DNA of 64,000 nt from NCBI GenBank assembly GCA_949128115.1, contig OX421966.1:62059416-62123415 (forward strand), given 5' to 3'. This stretch comes from Anaspis maculata (Eukaryota; Arthropoda; Insecta; Coleoptera; Scraptiidae). A program made the translations under genes and the position numbers. The notes beneath the pieces were generated by a model. It did not search any database. It was not told the DNA's origin and saw only the letters and a list, made by a program, of their open reading frames with translations. Positions 22,457 through 35,029 of the stretch are shown here, piece after piece; the stretch's first letter is position 1; every line of letters begins with the position of its first letter.

Positions 22457-23529
22457 CAAATTCGTTACTACTGATTCCCGTGGAGCTCTGACCTCTGCTG
22501 AGATAACGATTGCGTATGAGGATACAATGATGTTTGTTTGATTTTTTGCATAACGAGAGTAAGATTATTGTACCTAAGCGAGTAATAAGCGACATAAAAA
22601 CTGATGATTTCATATTAATCTGATTCGTATTTTCGTTAGCTAACGGGGGACTCGCAAACAGATTCCAATTATCGGAGAAAATAAAAAGATTCAAAAGGAA
22701 TCTACCGACGTTGCGTAAAAATTGGATTTGTGTAGTAAACTCGTACGATACAAATTGTTGGATAAGGTTAATAATTTTTATTCGTTATTATTGTTGAGTA
22801 ACAGGTCATAAAGTACCTACTACTAATAGGTACTCAATACCTACCAACATACCTACCTAGTGATGCGAATACTGCAAAATAAGCGTCGCGGAATAAGGGG
22901 CGATTTACTCATCGACCCTATACCAATTTTCAAGAGCCGAAAAATAGAAATTCAGGGAAATCCAATCAACAACCAACTTGCATTATTATTAAGATGTTCC
23001 CAACCTCAACGTTGTCATCGATACCTCTGGAAATACCGTATGATCAAACACTTTTCTACTTACGGTAGGCTGCGGTACTTTCAGTTTCTTAAAAAAAAAT
23101 ACCTCGTCATGTCTGTCGCGGGAACGGGAACTCTCATTCGTAGCATCCTTCCTGTAATGTCCTTGAAGATAATTTTAATTTTATGTAAAATTGCCTTGAT
23201 AATGCAATGTTATTTTGAACCTACTTTATTTCATACAATTCAATGTTATCACAAAATTTATTCACCATCACCAATCACCAAGTTATACTCCAATGTTTTT
23301 GATAATTTTCAATTTTTTCATATTCCAGAAAGTGTCCCAGAAGCATAACTTTCAGAACTACTTATTGCATCTTCTTCAACTTCTATTCGGACATCTGGTG
23401 ATGATATCGCGTAATGTCACCTGCTCTGGTTCATGAAATACAAATTTTCATATTTTTTTTATATCTCACCCTGTATTCTCTGCACGAAAGTTTTGAAAAT
23501 CGGTTCGACCGAAATTACTCGAAAATCAA
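22457..23529. other. Spacer upstream of hexamerin A
   Basis: No gene is recognised. The stretch is rich in TAGGTA/TACCTA oligomers near 22815-22860. A 162-codon plus-strand frame at 22860-23348 shows no domain or bias that would support it. Enhancers of hexamerin A might lie here, but none can be identified by eye. Confidence 0.45.
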
Positions 23530-23868
23530 AATGAACTGGCGCCCCAAATTTTGCGCGAAATGTAAGGACATGGTTAGATGAAAACTTCCCAAATCGGTGG
23601 ATCGGTCGTAATGGACCTGTAGCTTGGCCACCCCGATCTCCCGACCTCAACCCACTTGATGACTATTGTTTTTGGGGGTATTTGAATTCTCTGGTGTACG
23701 CCACTGAAGTGAACACGCGCGAGGAGCTCCTGCAGAGAATAAACGAGGCTGCAAATGGAATAAGATTGAGCCAATTTCAAATGTTGCGTGCTTTTCAGGC
23801 TATAAGTCATCGGGTCCGACTATGCGTTCAACAAAATGGAAGTCACTTTGAACAATTACTAAAGTGAA
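23530..23868 (+). pseudogene. Relic of mariner-type DDE transposase C-terminus
   Basis: The plus strand reads WLDENFPNRWIGR at about 23571, then GPVAWPPRSPDLNPLD, WGYLNSLVYATEV, and ends NGSHFEQLLK before a TGA at 23866. The SPDLNPLD block surrounds the third catalytic aspartate in the Tc1/mariner-like families with DDE endonuclease. Upstream, a degraded GAP..FAR block marks the region after the second aspartate. Only about 110 residues remain, and a stop lies at the upstream edge. It is a dead fragment of a DNA transposon. Confidence 0.75.
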
Positions 23869-24120
23869 AAAAGTGTCGCTCAAATAAATTTAGTATTTTT
23901 CCATAAATTGAATATATTTAAAATGTTCAGAATGTCACTCATTTCATAAATCTGTCACCTGTCTCGGATTATTTTTTCTTTTCCAAACATAGTAGTCGTG
24001 TTTCATGGCCTACGCTCAATTTTTTTATTTTGTAATTTCACTACGAATTTTTATGACATGTAGGGTAAGTTTCATCAATCAGTTTCATTCGTGTTCAACA
24101 TAAATGCTTGTTAAACTAAC

Positions 24121-24273
24121 CAGGAGCCGTATTCTCTAACACGCTATGCACTCGAACCGACAGATATCGCTATTGGTAGCTAGGCAAGCACCATTGTGAT
24201 TGGGTTTCGCCTGAGTACCGATAGCGATATCTGTCGGTTGGAGTGCATAGCGAGTTGAAGAATACGGCTCCTG
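24121..24273. mobile_element. Hairpin MITE, 153 bp
   Basis: The ends are CAGGAGCCGTATTCT and its complement. The inverted arms continue almost to the centre, including CCGACAGATATCGCTAT and its complement. It is non-coding. Target duplication is not obvious. Confidence 0.75.
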
Positions 24274-24767
24274 ATGTCTCATTTTCTTGCTGTCAAGTGG
24301 GGTGGTGCCCGAGCGAAAAAACAAAGAGCTTTTCAAAATTATTGCAAACAGGGTCAATAACCCTAGAGCCCATCCGACGGCTAATCCGAAAATCAGCGTA
24401 CTCTCATCTCTCTCTGAACCATCAGCTAGCGAGATAACGTTTCAAATTTGGTGCCCGAGCAGGGACCAGCAAGATTGCACTACAAAACTTGCTTGAGTCA
24501 CTAAGATGCTACTAAATAAGTTGGAAAGAGACATTATCTACATAATTTAACTTGTTTCCACTCTCCAACAAAAAAGATTATTTACATCACAGATTACACA
24601 AATAACTAGCTCCCATTTAGTCCACTCCCTATTTTTTTTTTATTATGTTCAACTTGTTCAAATTGTTCAGTTCACTCATAAAGTTGGTTTTAGAAACTTT
24701 GCCCGCTGGAAGCTAATACCAGTACCTTCACTGAAGTTCAGCCAGTACAGTTCCTTTAGTAAGTTGA

Positions 24768-25770
24768 ACAGGACGTTTCACAATTACGGTTACAGACTTC
24801 TAAGGGAGACTCCGCATAAAAAATGAATCAGGAAAAAATACTACTCTGATGTCCTAAAATGCTCCGTTAGGCAATACAGGGTGTTCAAGTTGAATTTTTA
24901 AAAACGGTATTTTGACATAACTTTTCAACCGTTTAACCGATTTTGTTCAAATTTAAACCAAAGTCCACTTGTTCAAAAAAATTCAGGGGCGTAGATAACA
25001 GAGGAGGGGTTCTCATTTTCTAGTCATTAGGTTTTTTCCGACATATTCTAATTTTTTTGATTCTACGTTCAATTCAAGAAGCTACTGCTGCAAAATTTTG
25101 ATTAGAGGCTTCATTTTCGAGATATTTGGATTTGAAACTTTGGAAAACATTCCGAAATGGCCACTTACCAGAGTCCAAATTGTTTTTTCGTGAATACTCC
25201 TGGTTTATCAGCAAAAAAAAATGCAGCTTCATCAACTAGAAGCACCTAGATAACTTATTTCAGTTAAAGAATCATAAGTTTTCTTGGATTCTAATTTTTA
25301 GGCCTTTAAAGTGGCGATTTCGAGATGTTTTCCATAGTTTCAAACTCAAATATCTCGAAAATGTAAGTCTCTTATCAAAATCTTGCAGGAGTAACTTTTT
25401 TGTCTAGTTTTAGAATCCAAAAATTGGAATTATTTGAAAAAATAGCTTGGAGGGGGGGGGGGGCTTAAAAATAGGGAGAAAATTAGAACACCCCGATTAT
25501 ATACGCCCTGATTTTTTTTTTGAAACACGTTTCTATTGTTTGATAGAAACTTATTTCAGTAAACTTTGATTCAAATTTGAACAAAATCGGTTGAGCGGTT
25601 TGAAAGTTATTTCAAAAAATCGATTTTAAATATCCAACTTGAGCACCCTGTAACTTTTCAACGGGGCATTTCAATCTCATGACATCGAAGCTGGATTTTT
25701 TCCTGGTATACTTTTGATGGGGAATCTCCCCTAGAAGTTTGGAATAGTAATTGCGAAACACCCTGTATAC
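24768..25770. mobile_element. Inverted-repeat element copy 2, uninterrupted
   Basis: The ends match ACAGGGTGTTTCGCAATTAC-like sequence in opposite orientation (left about 24768, right about 25770). Two arms of roughly 480 bp mirror each other through ACAGGGTGTTCAAGTTGAA, CAATTTTGTTC and GGGGCGTAGATA blocks. It serves as the reference for the disrupted copy at 12559-17202. No protein is encoded. Confidence 0.7.
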
Positions 25771-25878
25771 GACGAATTACCCACCTTACGATTTTCTTCC
25801 CATTATGTTTGTTGGTGATTGTGCCATTTTCAAGATATCCGCTGCGGAACTTGCGGCAGGTTCGAGCACTTCACCATT

Positions 25879-28800
25879 TATACGGGGTGTTCGCAAACTT
25901 GGGGTAAAAAATTGAACAGCAGGTAGGGAAATGCTCCAAAAGCGCCAGAAAAATTATGATTTTTTTTTTATTTTTGGAATTATGGAGGGTCAAAAGATGG
26001 TCCTTCGACCCCTTCTTTTTTGTGAATATCAAAGAATTTAGTGAACTCTTTCCATCTGTGATGAAACGCACCTTCAGCGACTTTTTACACAAATGCATTT
26101 TAATAATACTTCCGCGTAAAACCTTTCCTTTTATATTTGGGTCTATCGATGCGGGGACGGGAACGCGGCAGGAATTCGGGTTCTCGCGAGCAAACAAAGG
26201 GGATTCTTGTGTCGTGCTTTGTCGAAACTAGATGTATCCCGCGACGTCCTAAAATATTCTCATTACAGGTGGGTGATTTTTGACTTATTTTCTCAAGATT
26301 TAATCCACATCCCTTTTGGTTTGTGTCCATTCAGTTTTAAATTTTACTGCGCCTTTTAATACGCATGTAGGGCCGAATTATGAATTTAAAATCGCATCTC
26401 TCTGTTGTCGGCGTCACTTTTTACTTGTTTCCGGGAATTCAGAACAAAGAAGAGGACCGAAAAGGGGTTTTCGTGGTTTTTACAGCCTAGTTTGAAGCGA
26501 AGATGGAAGCACCCTACACGTCTCATGTTTTCACTAATTTTCTGAGATGTCCAACGGCTCTGTTGACGCTGGACAAGATGTTAGGTAGGTACCTACACGT
26601 TATTTCCTCTGGATGATGTCACATGGATGAATAAACGCAAATTGGAGGTCGAGCGTGAAGAGACCGAGCGTTGTAAAATAATATCGCGGGCATGGGAATC
26701 CCAAGTAACATTTACCCGACTTCCGACCAAATTTTTACCAATTCCGACGTCGGAATTAGTGCAAATTTTGGTCGGATGGCAACCAATATTTGAAAGTCAC
26801 GAGGCGACGTTGGAACAACGTTGCCTTTACGTCGGCAACCCGACGTCCCCCATGCAACTAAAACCGACGTTGGCACGACGTCGGTAAATACAACGTTGGC
26901 GCATCCAACGTCGTATGGACGTTGGGATACCCAACGTTGGACACGGTGGGTATTTTTATACCTAATGCGACCAAATCAGTCTGTTGTTATATTTGGGCAA
27001 GCTTGACAACGTCGGCTGACGTCGGCATACCCAACGTTGGGATATGCAACGTCGGCTGGACGTTGGCGTATCCAACGTTGGATTCGGTGTATATTTTTGT
27101 ACCTAATGCGACCAGTCTAGTCTGATGTAACCGTCGTCCAGATTTCGGCCCCGGGCCTGGGCGAAAACGGCCGGGACCGCGGCAACAATGGACATTATTA
27201 ACCGCTATGCTGGGTGGCCCTGGACTTGTGCACGGCGTTTTGGTGCACTTGTATATACGCCGACTATAGGTCGGATTAGGTCGGCATTGGTACAATAAAT
27301 CAAACCAGAAGTCAGAATTGGTCGGAATTGGTCTAGAAATTTATACTCGTATAAAACTTAGTCGGATTCAGTCAGTATAGGTGGAAAGAGCCGACGCGGC
27401 CATTTTTTCTTCCAATATCATAACAACAAGAAGAGGCCATGTTGAAGAAATGCCAATGAAAATCTTCGAAATTATGGAATTTACCATTTTTGAACTCGAG
27501 AAACGAAATTATGGTGGCTATTGATTAATTAAGTATATATACATACTTCTTTGGTCTTCTTTTCTTTTGAGAAACGGTGTTTTAATTGATTAATGTTTTA
27601 ATATAAAATTAAAATATTTTGAGAACAGCCAAATTTTTGGTGGGCGATGAGTATTTTCGACTTAAAACATACTTGTTCATCAGTGAAATTTTCTTCGCAT
27701 CAAGTTTTCATATCAACCAATCACAAAATTTCATTATTAAAGTTCAGATGCTCTGTTGTCTGTTATATCATATCTTATACGGCAACATATTGTATTGTGG
27801 TAGGTAGTTTTGGTCTGAATCTGACTGATGGTTGTAACAGGGAAACTTTACCGTCCTATATTTGGAGCTATATTTCTTTAGTACAAAACAGGACAATAAA
27901 GTCCACCTAATGCGACTAGCATAAGTCGTATTAGGTACACGACAGGCGACTTTGGCTACACGTAGGTAAGATGGCCGGATTTGGTCGAGTTTTGGTCGGC
28001 AATCACAACGTCGCGGATGCCAACGTCGTACCGACCCGCATTTCATTGACCAAATGGGTGCAAATGTGAGTCGCTTCAACGTCGCGCGGACGTCGGCTGC
28101 CGACCTCAGGTCGCGAATCGCAACGTTGACCCGACGTCGGATTGCTACTTGGGATGCTTTTTTGTTGCACCCAATTACTTGCATTTTTTCTCTATTTTTC
28201 ACCAACTTTATATCGGCAGCACCGTGCATCTGTTGCGTATTTATTTGAATTTCATTATTGAAATTACATTCTGATTTTTGATTTCATTTTTGGTTGTTCC
28301 GCGAATTTTGTAAACTTACTGATTTCTATGTCAATATTTTTGTGGCCACTTCAATAATTTTGTGTGTAATTTTTTTTGTCATTCATTTGTCACATATTTG
28401 AGAGTCTTCTTCTTTGGGCTCAACTCAGAGGTTTGATTGACTGGGTTCTTCTACTGAGTGCCCTTTTCCGGATCCGTCACACTCCTATTTTTTTTTGACT
28501 GACAGTATGACATATTTTGTTGTTGTGTTTTTCATTGTTTTTATTGATTTTGTCTATAGTGTGTCATTTTTCTGAACTGTTAGTCTCATTTTGTTCGATG
28601 TTTTATAAAAAGAATCTGATTCATTCAAATTTTGCTGATGATTTCAATTAAAATTCATTTTGTTTGCTGTTAATTCGTGTTTCTGTTCAACTTTAAATAT
28701 AATCCTCATCCCCAAAGTTCCGTTCTCGTCTAGAGTAGAGCCTGAGTGAAACGACAACGTAAACAAAACGTAGGTAAGAGGTCCAAGGGAGAAGGTGAGA

Positions 28801-29343
28801 GGGGTAACGACAATCATAGCCAAGGATCAAAATGAGGGGAACAGTTCACATCAGACACAAAAGCTGATTTTTTAAACCTTTAAATGTGTTTTGTAATTCT
28901 GTTCAGTGTACAGGTTCAGTCATATATTCTAAAAATCTATTTTTCCTCGAAAATGCTCGTGAAAAGTTCTAGAGGTTATAAAACTGATGTAGAGCAACAA
29001 AAAACACAAATCCTTCCCATATATGAAATTTTCTGCATGCATTTTTGAAGAAAACTGGATTTTCAGAATTTATGATTCACCCTGTATAGTAAATAAAATT
29101 ACAAAATGCATTCAAAGGTACAAAAACATTGCTTTTTGGTTTGTTGAAAACAGTTCACTGAAATCTTTCAAATTTTAGTTATTTTATTATAACGAAAATA
29201 GAGGGCGTCGAAGGACCACCTTTTGTCCCTCCATATTTCCAAAAATAAAAGCCCTAAATTTTTTCAGCATTTTTCCAATACTTTTGAAGCATTCCTGTAA
29301 CTGCGGTTCAATTTTCTACCTTAAGTTTGCAAACACTCTATAT
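25879..29343. mobile_element. Large inverted-repeat element, about 3.5 kb
   Basis: The left end (GGGGTGTTCGCAAACTTGGG) and right end (complement, ending CAAACACTCTATA) form a terminal inverted repeat of roughly 90 bp, followed inward by a GACCCTTC/GAAGGACC block. The middle contains the ACGT-rich element at 26698-28155. The rest shows no transposase or gene. Confidence 0.5.
26698..28155. mobile_element. ACGT-rich element with ATCCCAAGTA termini
   Basis: The termini are ATCCCAAGTA and TACTTGGGAT. Both end regions are filled with variants of CCAACGTTGG, CAACGTCGG and GACGTCGG. I count about 23 ACGT tetramers, which is extreme in this AT-rich DNA. ACCTAATGCGACCA recurs inside at about 26961 and 27099. 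A more GC-rich core lies at 27130-27300. No protein is evident. The motif array may be a transposase-binding minisatellite; the superfamily is unknown to me. Confidence 0.55.
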
Positions 29344-29623
29344 TAGAGAATGTTCTGGTGCAAAGCTGAAATCGAAAGCTGCTGCTGCTTGTGTTGTGGC
29401 GAAAACTGGTAGCCCGATACCAAAAGGTGAGAATTAGGTACGCCTCTTTGTATTGTTCACTCAATAAGGAAATTGAATCTACGGTTGTGAAATATTGCGA
29501 GAGAATATTTAGTCATCGATTGCATGATCTCCAACCTACGCCCAACTAGACATTTTGTAATACCAGACCTCACTGATACATTACAAATAAAAAATCGAGT
29601 GGTTATGTTGTAGGTACTTAACA

Positions 29624-29629
29624 TTTATT
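29624..29629 (-). terminator. AATAAA poly(A) signal of hexamerin B
   Basis: AATAAA on the minus strand about 88 bp beyond the TAA stop of hexamerin B. Confidence 0.7.
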
Positions 29630-29716
29630 TGCAATTCATTTAAAGAAGTAGCCTTATTACATGGCGCATAATAAGCGTTTTGAGTTTTATATTCAGACTT
29701 TTCCCTCCGCTGGTGC

Positions 29717-32705
29717 TTAATGCTGATGAGCGACGTCATCGTGATGTCTGTGGTAGACCTTGGTTTCGTAGAAGTAGCCATTCGGCATGTCGTGGAAAAT
29801 CTTCTCGAAGTAGATCGGCTTGTCGAAGGGATATCCCATCGGGTAGCCGTCCACGTATTTGCCGCAACCGATGAAGTGCTTGCCAGCGGTTGGCTTGTAT
29901 TCGACGTGCTTGCTGACGACTACGAAGAACTGGTACGGGACACCGCCGTAGTCACCCTTTGGCAACATGAATCTGCAAGCAAAATTTATTTGTCAAAGCA
30001 AGTACTTGATTGGCATGTTCAACACTATCAGTTCAATAAAAAAGCTGCATTACCGTTGTGGGAAGCCAAAGTAGAACTGTTCTCCGTAAAACTGGAATTT
30101 GGTGGTCTTGTCGTAGGTACTGAACACCTTCTGGTAGACTTCGTCGTAAATCTCCCTGTCGTGCATGTAGTTGTGGATCTCCTTGGAGTCACGCACGATG
30201 GTGTTTTGTCCGGCATTCAGTTTGTAAGTGAAGTGATCGAACTGCACGAAGTTCATGTAATTTTCGGTCAGGTTGATGTAACGTCCGTATTCGTCGTATT
30301 TGGGTCCCATGTAGACATGGACGGAAGCTTCAACTGGTGCGTTGGCCTTGACGTGGATCTTGTAAGTGAAAGGTTTGTGGTTCAGACGGGACTGCTCGGC
30401 GCTGACCTTGAACTCGTCGCTTTGGTATTCTTCGGGAGTGACGTAGACGGCGTTGCTGAGATCGGCATAGAAATCGTCGAAGTAGGTGACCAAGCGGTCG
30501 AACTCGACCTTTTCAATGTGAACATCGTTGAAGTACAAATCGTCTGCGGTGTAAGGCTTGACGTGTTGGTACTTGTACCTGTAGAAGTAAGTGATGAGCT
30601 TCTTGTACAGCATGTAGAAAGCTGGGTCGCGCATTGAAGTTTCGAAATGCTCCAAAGCAGACGGGTACAGCTTGTGTTGATCCAGAGCTTGGTAAGAGTA
30701 ACCCAGAAGGTGACGCGCAAAGACTTGGTAAGCTCCGTAATACTTCATGTAGGGAGAATCGGGGTTGCCTTCGATCAAGTTGCCTAACAAATTGAAACCT
30801 TCGTGGCTGAAGATGGAAACTGCCTTGGCATCGTGGGTGAAAACGTAACCGCTGTCGACAGCATCGTGAATTCTTCTTTCGTAGTCAGTGACTGCGGTGT
30901 AGCTGTATCCGTACTTTTGCTTGAAAGTCCATTTCTGGCCGTAATTGTAGAAGTACTCGTGCAGCTTGGCGAAGTGGGGCCTGGTCGGGAACTCGAGACC
31001 GTTGGGGTAAGTCAGAGATGGATAGTAGCCGGTGTGGAAGGGCACATCCCAGTCGAAGTGTTCGATCTCACCGAAATCGTTGGACAAGCGTTCCAAGTAG
31101 TACCTGGCCAAGATTTGCTGGTACATGTAGTAGAAGACCTCGCCGCGGTGCGCGTATTTGACTTGGAATTCTTCGCCGTCCATCCAGAAGGGGTAGTACA
31201 AGTTGTAGTAGTAGTAAAAAGCGTTGACTTCCACATCTTCCAAGAAGTACGACATGGACTGTTCAGGGTGCAAGTTCAAGTAGTGTCCTGAATAGTTTGT
31301 GCGGATGGTTACGTCTTTGTGTTGCGGAGACGATTTGCTGTACATCTGCTTGTGGTACTGAGCATCGTGGATGGTTTGAGTGTCGAAGAAGTAGTGCGGG
31401 TAGATTTCGTAGATTGGCGGCAAGACGATGTAGTGCGTATCGGGCCTGTGGACTAGCGCAACGGAGAAGGCGTATAGGAAGAGACCTTCGTTCATCTCCT
31501 GACGTGCCCACACAGCGGTCTTGTACAAAGTTTCGAAATTGTTGGCGTAGTAGAACAACTTGAACAAGGCTATGGCTTGCTTCAAGTGATCTTCGTTGAA
31601 CACTGAGAAGATTTCGCCTTTGCGCAAGTACGCTTCGTACTTCCAGTACTGCGAGACGTGCTCCACTACTTCAGGTTTCTGTAAAAACCGTTTTCTGTTA
31701 GTAAGCGATTTCAAAGAACAATCAAGACACTGTGACTTACGGTGTAGAGATCTTTGTGTTCCCAGAACTTGTAAGTCTGGTCAACATGGTCCTTGTGGTA
31801 GCTACGCTGGTTTATGTACTTGAACAATTCCCAGATGTCCTTTTGATGCTTGGCATAGTTGGTTGTGTCTAAAAATTTTGAATAAATCAAGTCAAATTAA
31901 AATTATTTTTGGATCTTAAATTCAAGTTCAATAACTGCATTAATTAAATTAGGGCAAGATTTAAGTGGACCACCCCGAAATTTTGCCTCGGTTAAAATGA
32001 GGATATCTGGAGAAAAACTTGCTCGATTTTGAAAATTTTTGTGATGCACGATAGAGTGATTTTTGACTACAAACTACAATGCACTGTCTTAGATCACCCA
32101 ATTGCGATCTCATAAACAATATACAGGGTGGCAATGAAAGCAGTGCAAAAATGACTTGACTTTAGCAAGGTGGCGTTTCAAAAAAATAAGTAACAGAATT
32201 TTTTTCTCACATTTTCAAAAAGCGTACATCAATATCTCAAAACAGTCATGGACTTTTGATCGTATTTTGTTATTCCAAAGAGGTATTGAGAAAACAATAT
32301 ACAATCTGGAGTCCAAAGCTGTTTCAAGATATTGGTAAACGCTCCCCAAAAATGTGACCTACAAAATTCTGCGACGTTGCCTCAAAACGGGACCTTGCTA
32401 AGGTTAGGTCTCTTTTGCACTCCTTTCATTGTCACCCTGTATATCCTACATAAGGTCAACAATCAGGTGATTGAAGATGATATCTTGCAGTTAGAAGATT
32501 ACTCTATCGAGCACCACAAAAATTTTCAGAATCGGAAAAAAATTTCTCGATATATCCCCATTTCAACCGAGATAGAATTTTGGGGTGGTCCGCTTCAATT
32601 TTGGCCCAATTCAGTTGTGTTTTTTTTATTGTTCAAAAACTCACCAAAAGTTATTGCATTGACGGCACAAAGGCCTGCAAGTAAAGCTACCAGGACGAAC
32701 TTCAT
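29717..32705 (-). CDS. Hexamerin B (arylphorin-type storage protein)
   Basis: Four exons: 32705-32645, 31868-31741, 31678-30054 and 29972-29717, giving 689 aa. Intron phases are 1, 0 and 2, as in the other copies. The signal peptide is MKFVLVALLAGLCAVNA. The family signature YFLEDVEVN begins at residue 207, with the copper-site histidines replaced by FYYYYN. TSMRDPAFY begins at residue 410. NYS at Asn191 and the NLT sequon are conserved. Intron 1 is 776 bp, much longer than in A, C or D, because it holds a foldback element (31952-32607). The last exon encodes a His-rich tail ending HHDDVAHQH. The role inferred from the family is a secreted hexameric larval storage protein. It is closest to A and C; D is the most divergent of the four. 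Confidence 0.95.
31952..32607. mobile_element. Foldback element inside intron 1 of hexamerin B
   Basis: The left arm starts GGGCAAGATTTAAGTGGACC and the right arm ends with a near-complement (GGTCCGCTTCAATTTTGGCCC). The arms continue inward through CTCGGTTAAAATGAGG/CCATTTCAACCGAG. A second inverted pair sits inside (TATACAGGGTGGCAATGAAA and TTTCATTGTCACCCTGTATA). It is non-coding. It would be transcribed as part of the hexamerin B pre-mRNA and could form a long hairpin before splicing. Confidence 0.8.
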
Positions 32706-32732
32706 GTTTGTTCACAGAACAGACACGATGCT

Positions 32733-32768
32733 GACTGACTTCCCCATTCAACTCATCGTCGTTTTATA
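32733..32768 (-). promoter_or_regulatory. Hexamerin B core promoter: TATA box and initiator
   Basis: TATAAAA lies at 32768-32762 on the minus strand, 63 bp upstream of the ATG. TCAGT, an arthropod-type initiator, lies at 32738-32734, about 32 bp downstream of the TATA start. The predicted transcription start is near 32736. Confidence 0.7.
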
Positions 32769-33267
32769 CTAATTCAATTCTAACCCTTCTTGCAATGGCC
32801 GTGACCTATCCAATGATAACACAATAAGTAATATACTGGAATTTTAAAGTTCTCTTTTCAAAGCGCTCAGTAGGTACCTAGCTGCTCTATGTAACGCCGA
32901 TACAATAACAATATTGCAGCAAAATGTTATCACTGTTTAATTTTACAAATCGCTCATCTGTAACCATGTTTTGAATAATTATGTATTTTTGTTTTTGAGT
33001 GTGTTGCAGTAAACTGATGATTAATCGTTGAATCAGCTTAGAACGCAAACAAAAATAAGAGTTGCAGTTGCTATACGGCTTTCGAGATTTTTATTGGTCC
33101 TTGCGTTGTCCGAAATTAGGACGCTGATCGCTGATAATTGCTCGGATGACCGGACATTGTAAAATTGTGCATAGCTCCAAATAATTACTATCACTTCTCT
33201 GGATGTAAGGTCTATTTTAAATCAAAATAGGAGTTTGGAGGAAGAGAAAGATTTTTCCAAAAAAAAT
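32769..33267. other. Spacer upstream of hexamerin B
   Basis: AT-rich DNA between the hexamerin B promoter and the copia relic. No gene or repeat boundary was recognised. Confidence 0.5.
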
Positions 33268-34411
33268 TTACCGAAATTTATATTGAAACGAGTCCGGCCG
33301 AGCTCCTTGAACAGCAAGGTACAGCAAGCTTCCCACCGCTTCTTGATACGGCACCTTTGACATTTCTTCAGTTTCTTCTTCATTCTTGGGGCACATTGTC
33401 ACTGAAAGTTTTTGATTCACGTCACACGGAGTCTTTGTTGGTTTACATTCCGCCATGTTGAATCGTTCTAAAATTTCTGCGTGTATCGTGGTGACTGGTC
33501 CAAACAAATGGCATCGTCTTCGTAAGATATATGCAGGCCAACGCAGCTCGTTGCTCTTCCCATATCCTTCATTTTGAACGCAGCATTCAACGATGTCTTC
33601 AGTTTGTTCTTCAGGACCTCGTCCTTCCAGAAAATCAACAGATCATCAACATAAACAGCGACTATCAGTGACGAATCTTTCAAAAAAAATAGACACACGG
33701 GTCAGTACGAGATTTCGTTAATCCAAAAGATTTCAGTTTCTTGGTTAACTTTATGTTCCATTCTCGTCGGCTCTGTTCCAATACATAAATTGGTCTTCTC
33801 AGTCTGCAAACTTGTCTTCGGTTCAATAACCCTCGGGTTGCTGCATGAAAATCTCTCCATTCAGATCTCCTTGCAAAAAGGCAGTTACTGCATCCATCTG
33901 GTCAATTTTCATTCCTTGTTTAGCTGCCAATGCTATCAAGTATCGAACCGAAGAGTATCTCACTACCGATACCGGTGAGTATGTTCCACCATAATCAATT
34001 CCATATTTTTGAGAACATCTTTTTGCAACAAGTCGGGCCTTGTAACGAGTGATGTTTCCGTCTTCATCTCGTTTGGCTTTGAATACCCATTCGAATTTGA
34101 TGGCTTTCTTGTTTGGGGGCAAACTGCATAGCTCCCATGTTTTTTTTTTCTGCCAGTGATTGTATTTCTTCGTTCAATTGCCGTTTTCCATTTTTCACAA
34201 TCTTGTCGAGCCATTGCTTCGTCAAGAGTAGTTAGATCGTCCCCTGACTCGCAATATATGGCCGAATGCGTAACGTATTTTCGCTTCACTGGCTTCGGAA
34301 TTCTCGATGATCGACGTAAGAGCTGAACTGGTGACACTGTTATTTCAGCATCAAATGTTGAATCTTTTTCATCGTCGCCGAATGGTGATCCATCTTCGTC
34401 ACTCTCCACGC
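33268..34411 (-). pseudogene. Ty1/copia pol relic (reverse transcriptase region)
   Basis: In minus-strand order, separate frames give: a linker ending at the RT start; the FEWVFKAKRDEDG..ARLVAK block with YSPV (about 34120-33950) and QMDAVTAFLQGDLNGEI (about 33900); then YVDDLL (about 33640), the copia reverse transcriptase catalytic box; and a downstream part with EAVGSLLYLA. Several frameshifts separate these pieces, and no integrase or LTR is seen. The 5' side is cut by the foldback that starts at 34412. Confidence 0.85.
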
Positions 34412-34964
34412 CAATAACAGGCGTCAGTTCCAATCAGAACTCTGCAGCTAAAAAAGCTGCAGCATTTGATGCTCAATGTAAGGCTACCATTAATCGCCTT
34501 TCAGGAAATGTTTGGGGCAACCATATCCGTCCACAGACAATGGCAGTATAGGGTCTTGAGTGAGAACCTGCAGTTTGACGGCCAGAATTCACCTGACAGC
34601 TTCGAGCGATATTCAGGGTAGACTTCCGAAAGCTGTATTTCTTCAAGCTTTGATCTTCAATTCAACTGCAGGACATTTATTATTATTATTATTATTATTA
34701 AATGTCTTTATTAAAAAGTTGTTATAGGGTTGTCGTAGGTTAAAGGTCGTATATTCTACCCTGAATATCGCTCGAAGCTGTCAGTTGAATTCTGGCCGTC
34801 AAACTGCAGGTTCCCACTCAAGAGGCTATACTATCATTGTCTGTGGACGGATATGTTGCCTCAAATATTTCTTGAAAGGCGATTAATGATAGCCTTACAT
34901 TGAGCATCAAACGCTGCAGCTTTTTTAGCTGCAGAGTTCTGATTGGAACTGACGCCTGTTATTG
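34412..34964. mobile_element. Foldback element, 553 bp, in the copia relic
   Basis: The outer ends read CAATAACAGGCGTCAGTTCC and its complement. The arms, about 215 bp each, carry AAAAAAGCTGCAGC, CCGTCCACAGACAATG and GAGCGATATTCAGGGTAGA in mirror order. A (TTA)n run of about 24 bp (34677-34700) sits in the central region. The copia reading frame stops exactly at the left end, which supports insertion. A third, partial copy of an arm is at 35000-35029. Confidence 0.85.
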
Positions 34965-34999
34965 CTGTCAATGACCAAGATGTGACCAATGAGAGCTCG

Positions 35000-35029
35000 G
35001 CAGCTAAAAAAAGCTGCAGCATTTGATGC
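35000..35029 (+). repeat. Partial foldback arm next to hexamerin fragment
   Basis: AGCTAAAAAAAGCTGCAGC followed by ATTTGATGC repeats part of the left arm of the 34412-34964 element. The hexamerin-C-derived sequence begins at its last bases (GC at 35028), so the two are directly abutted. Confidence 0.75.

Noticed and set aside
22860..23348. 162-codon plus-strand open frame
   Set aside because: No recognised domain, AT-driven composition, no neighbouring exon or promoter signal.
29720..29760. CTGATGAG at the 3' end of hexamerin B as another hammerhead
   Set aside because: No GAAA follows at a suitable distance and no stems form. The bases are explained by the His/Asp codons of the protein tail.
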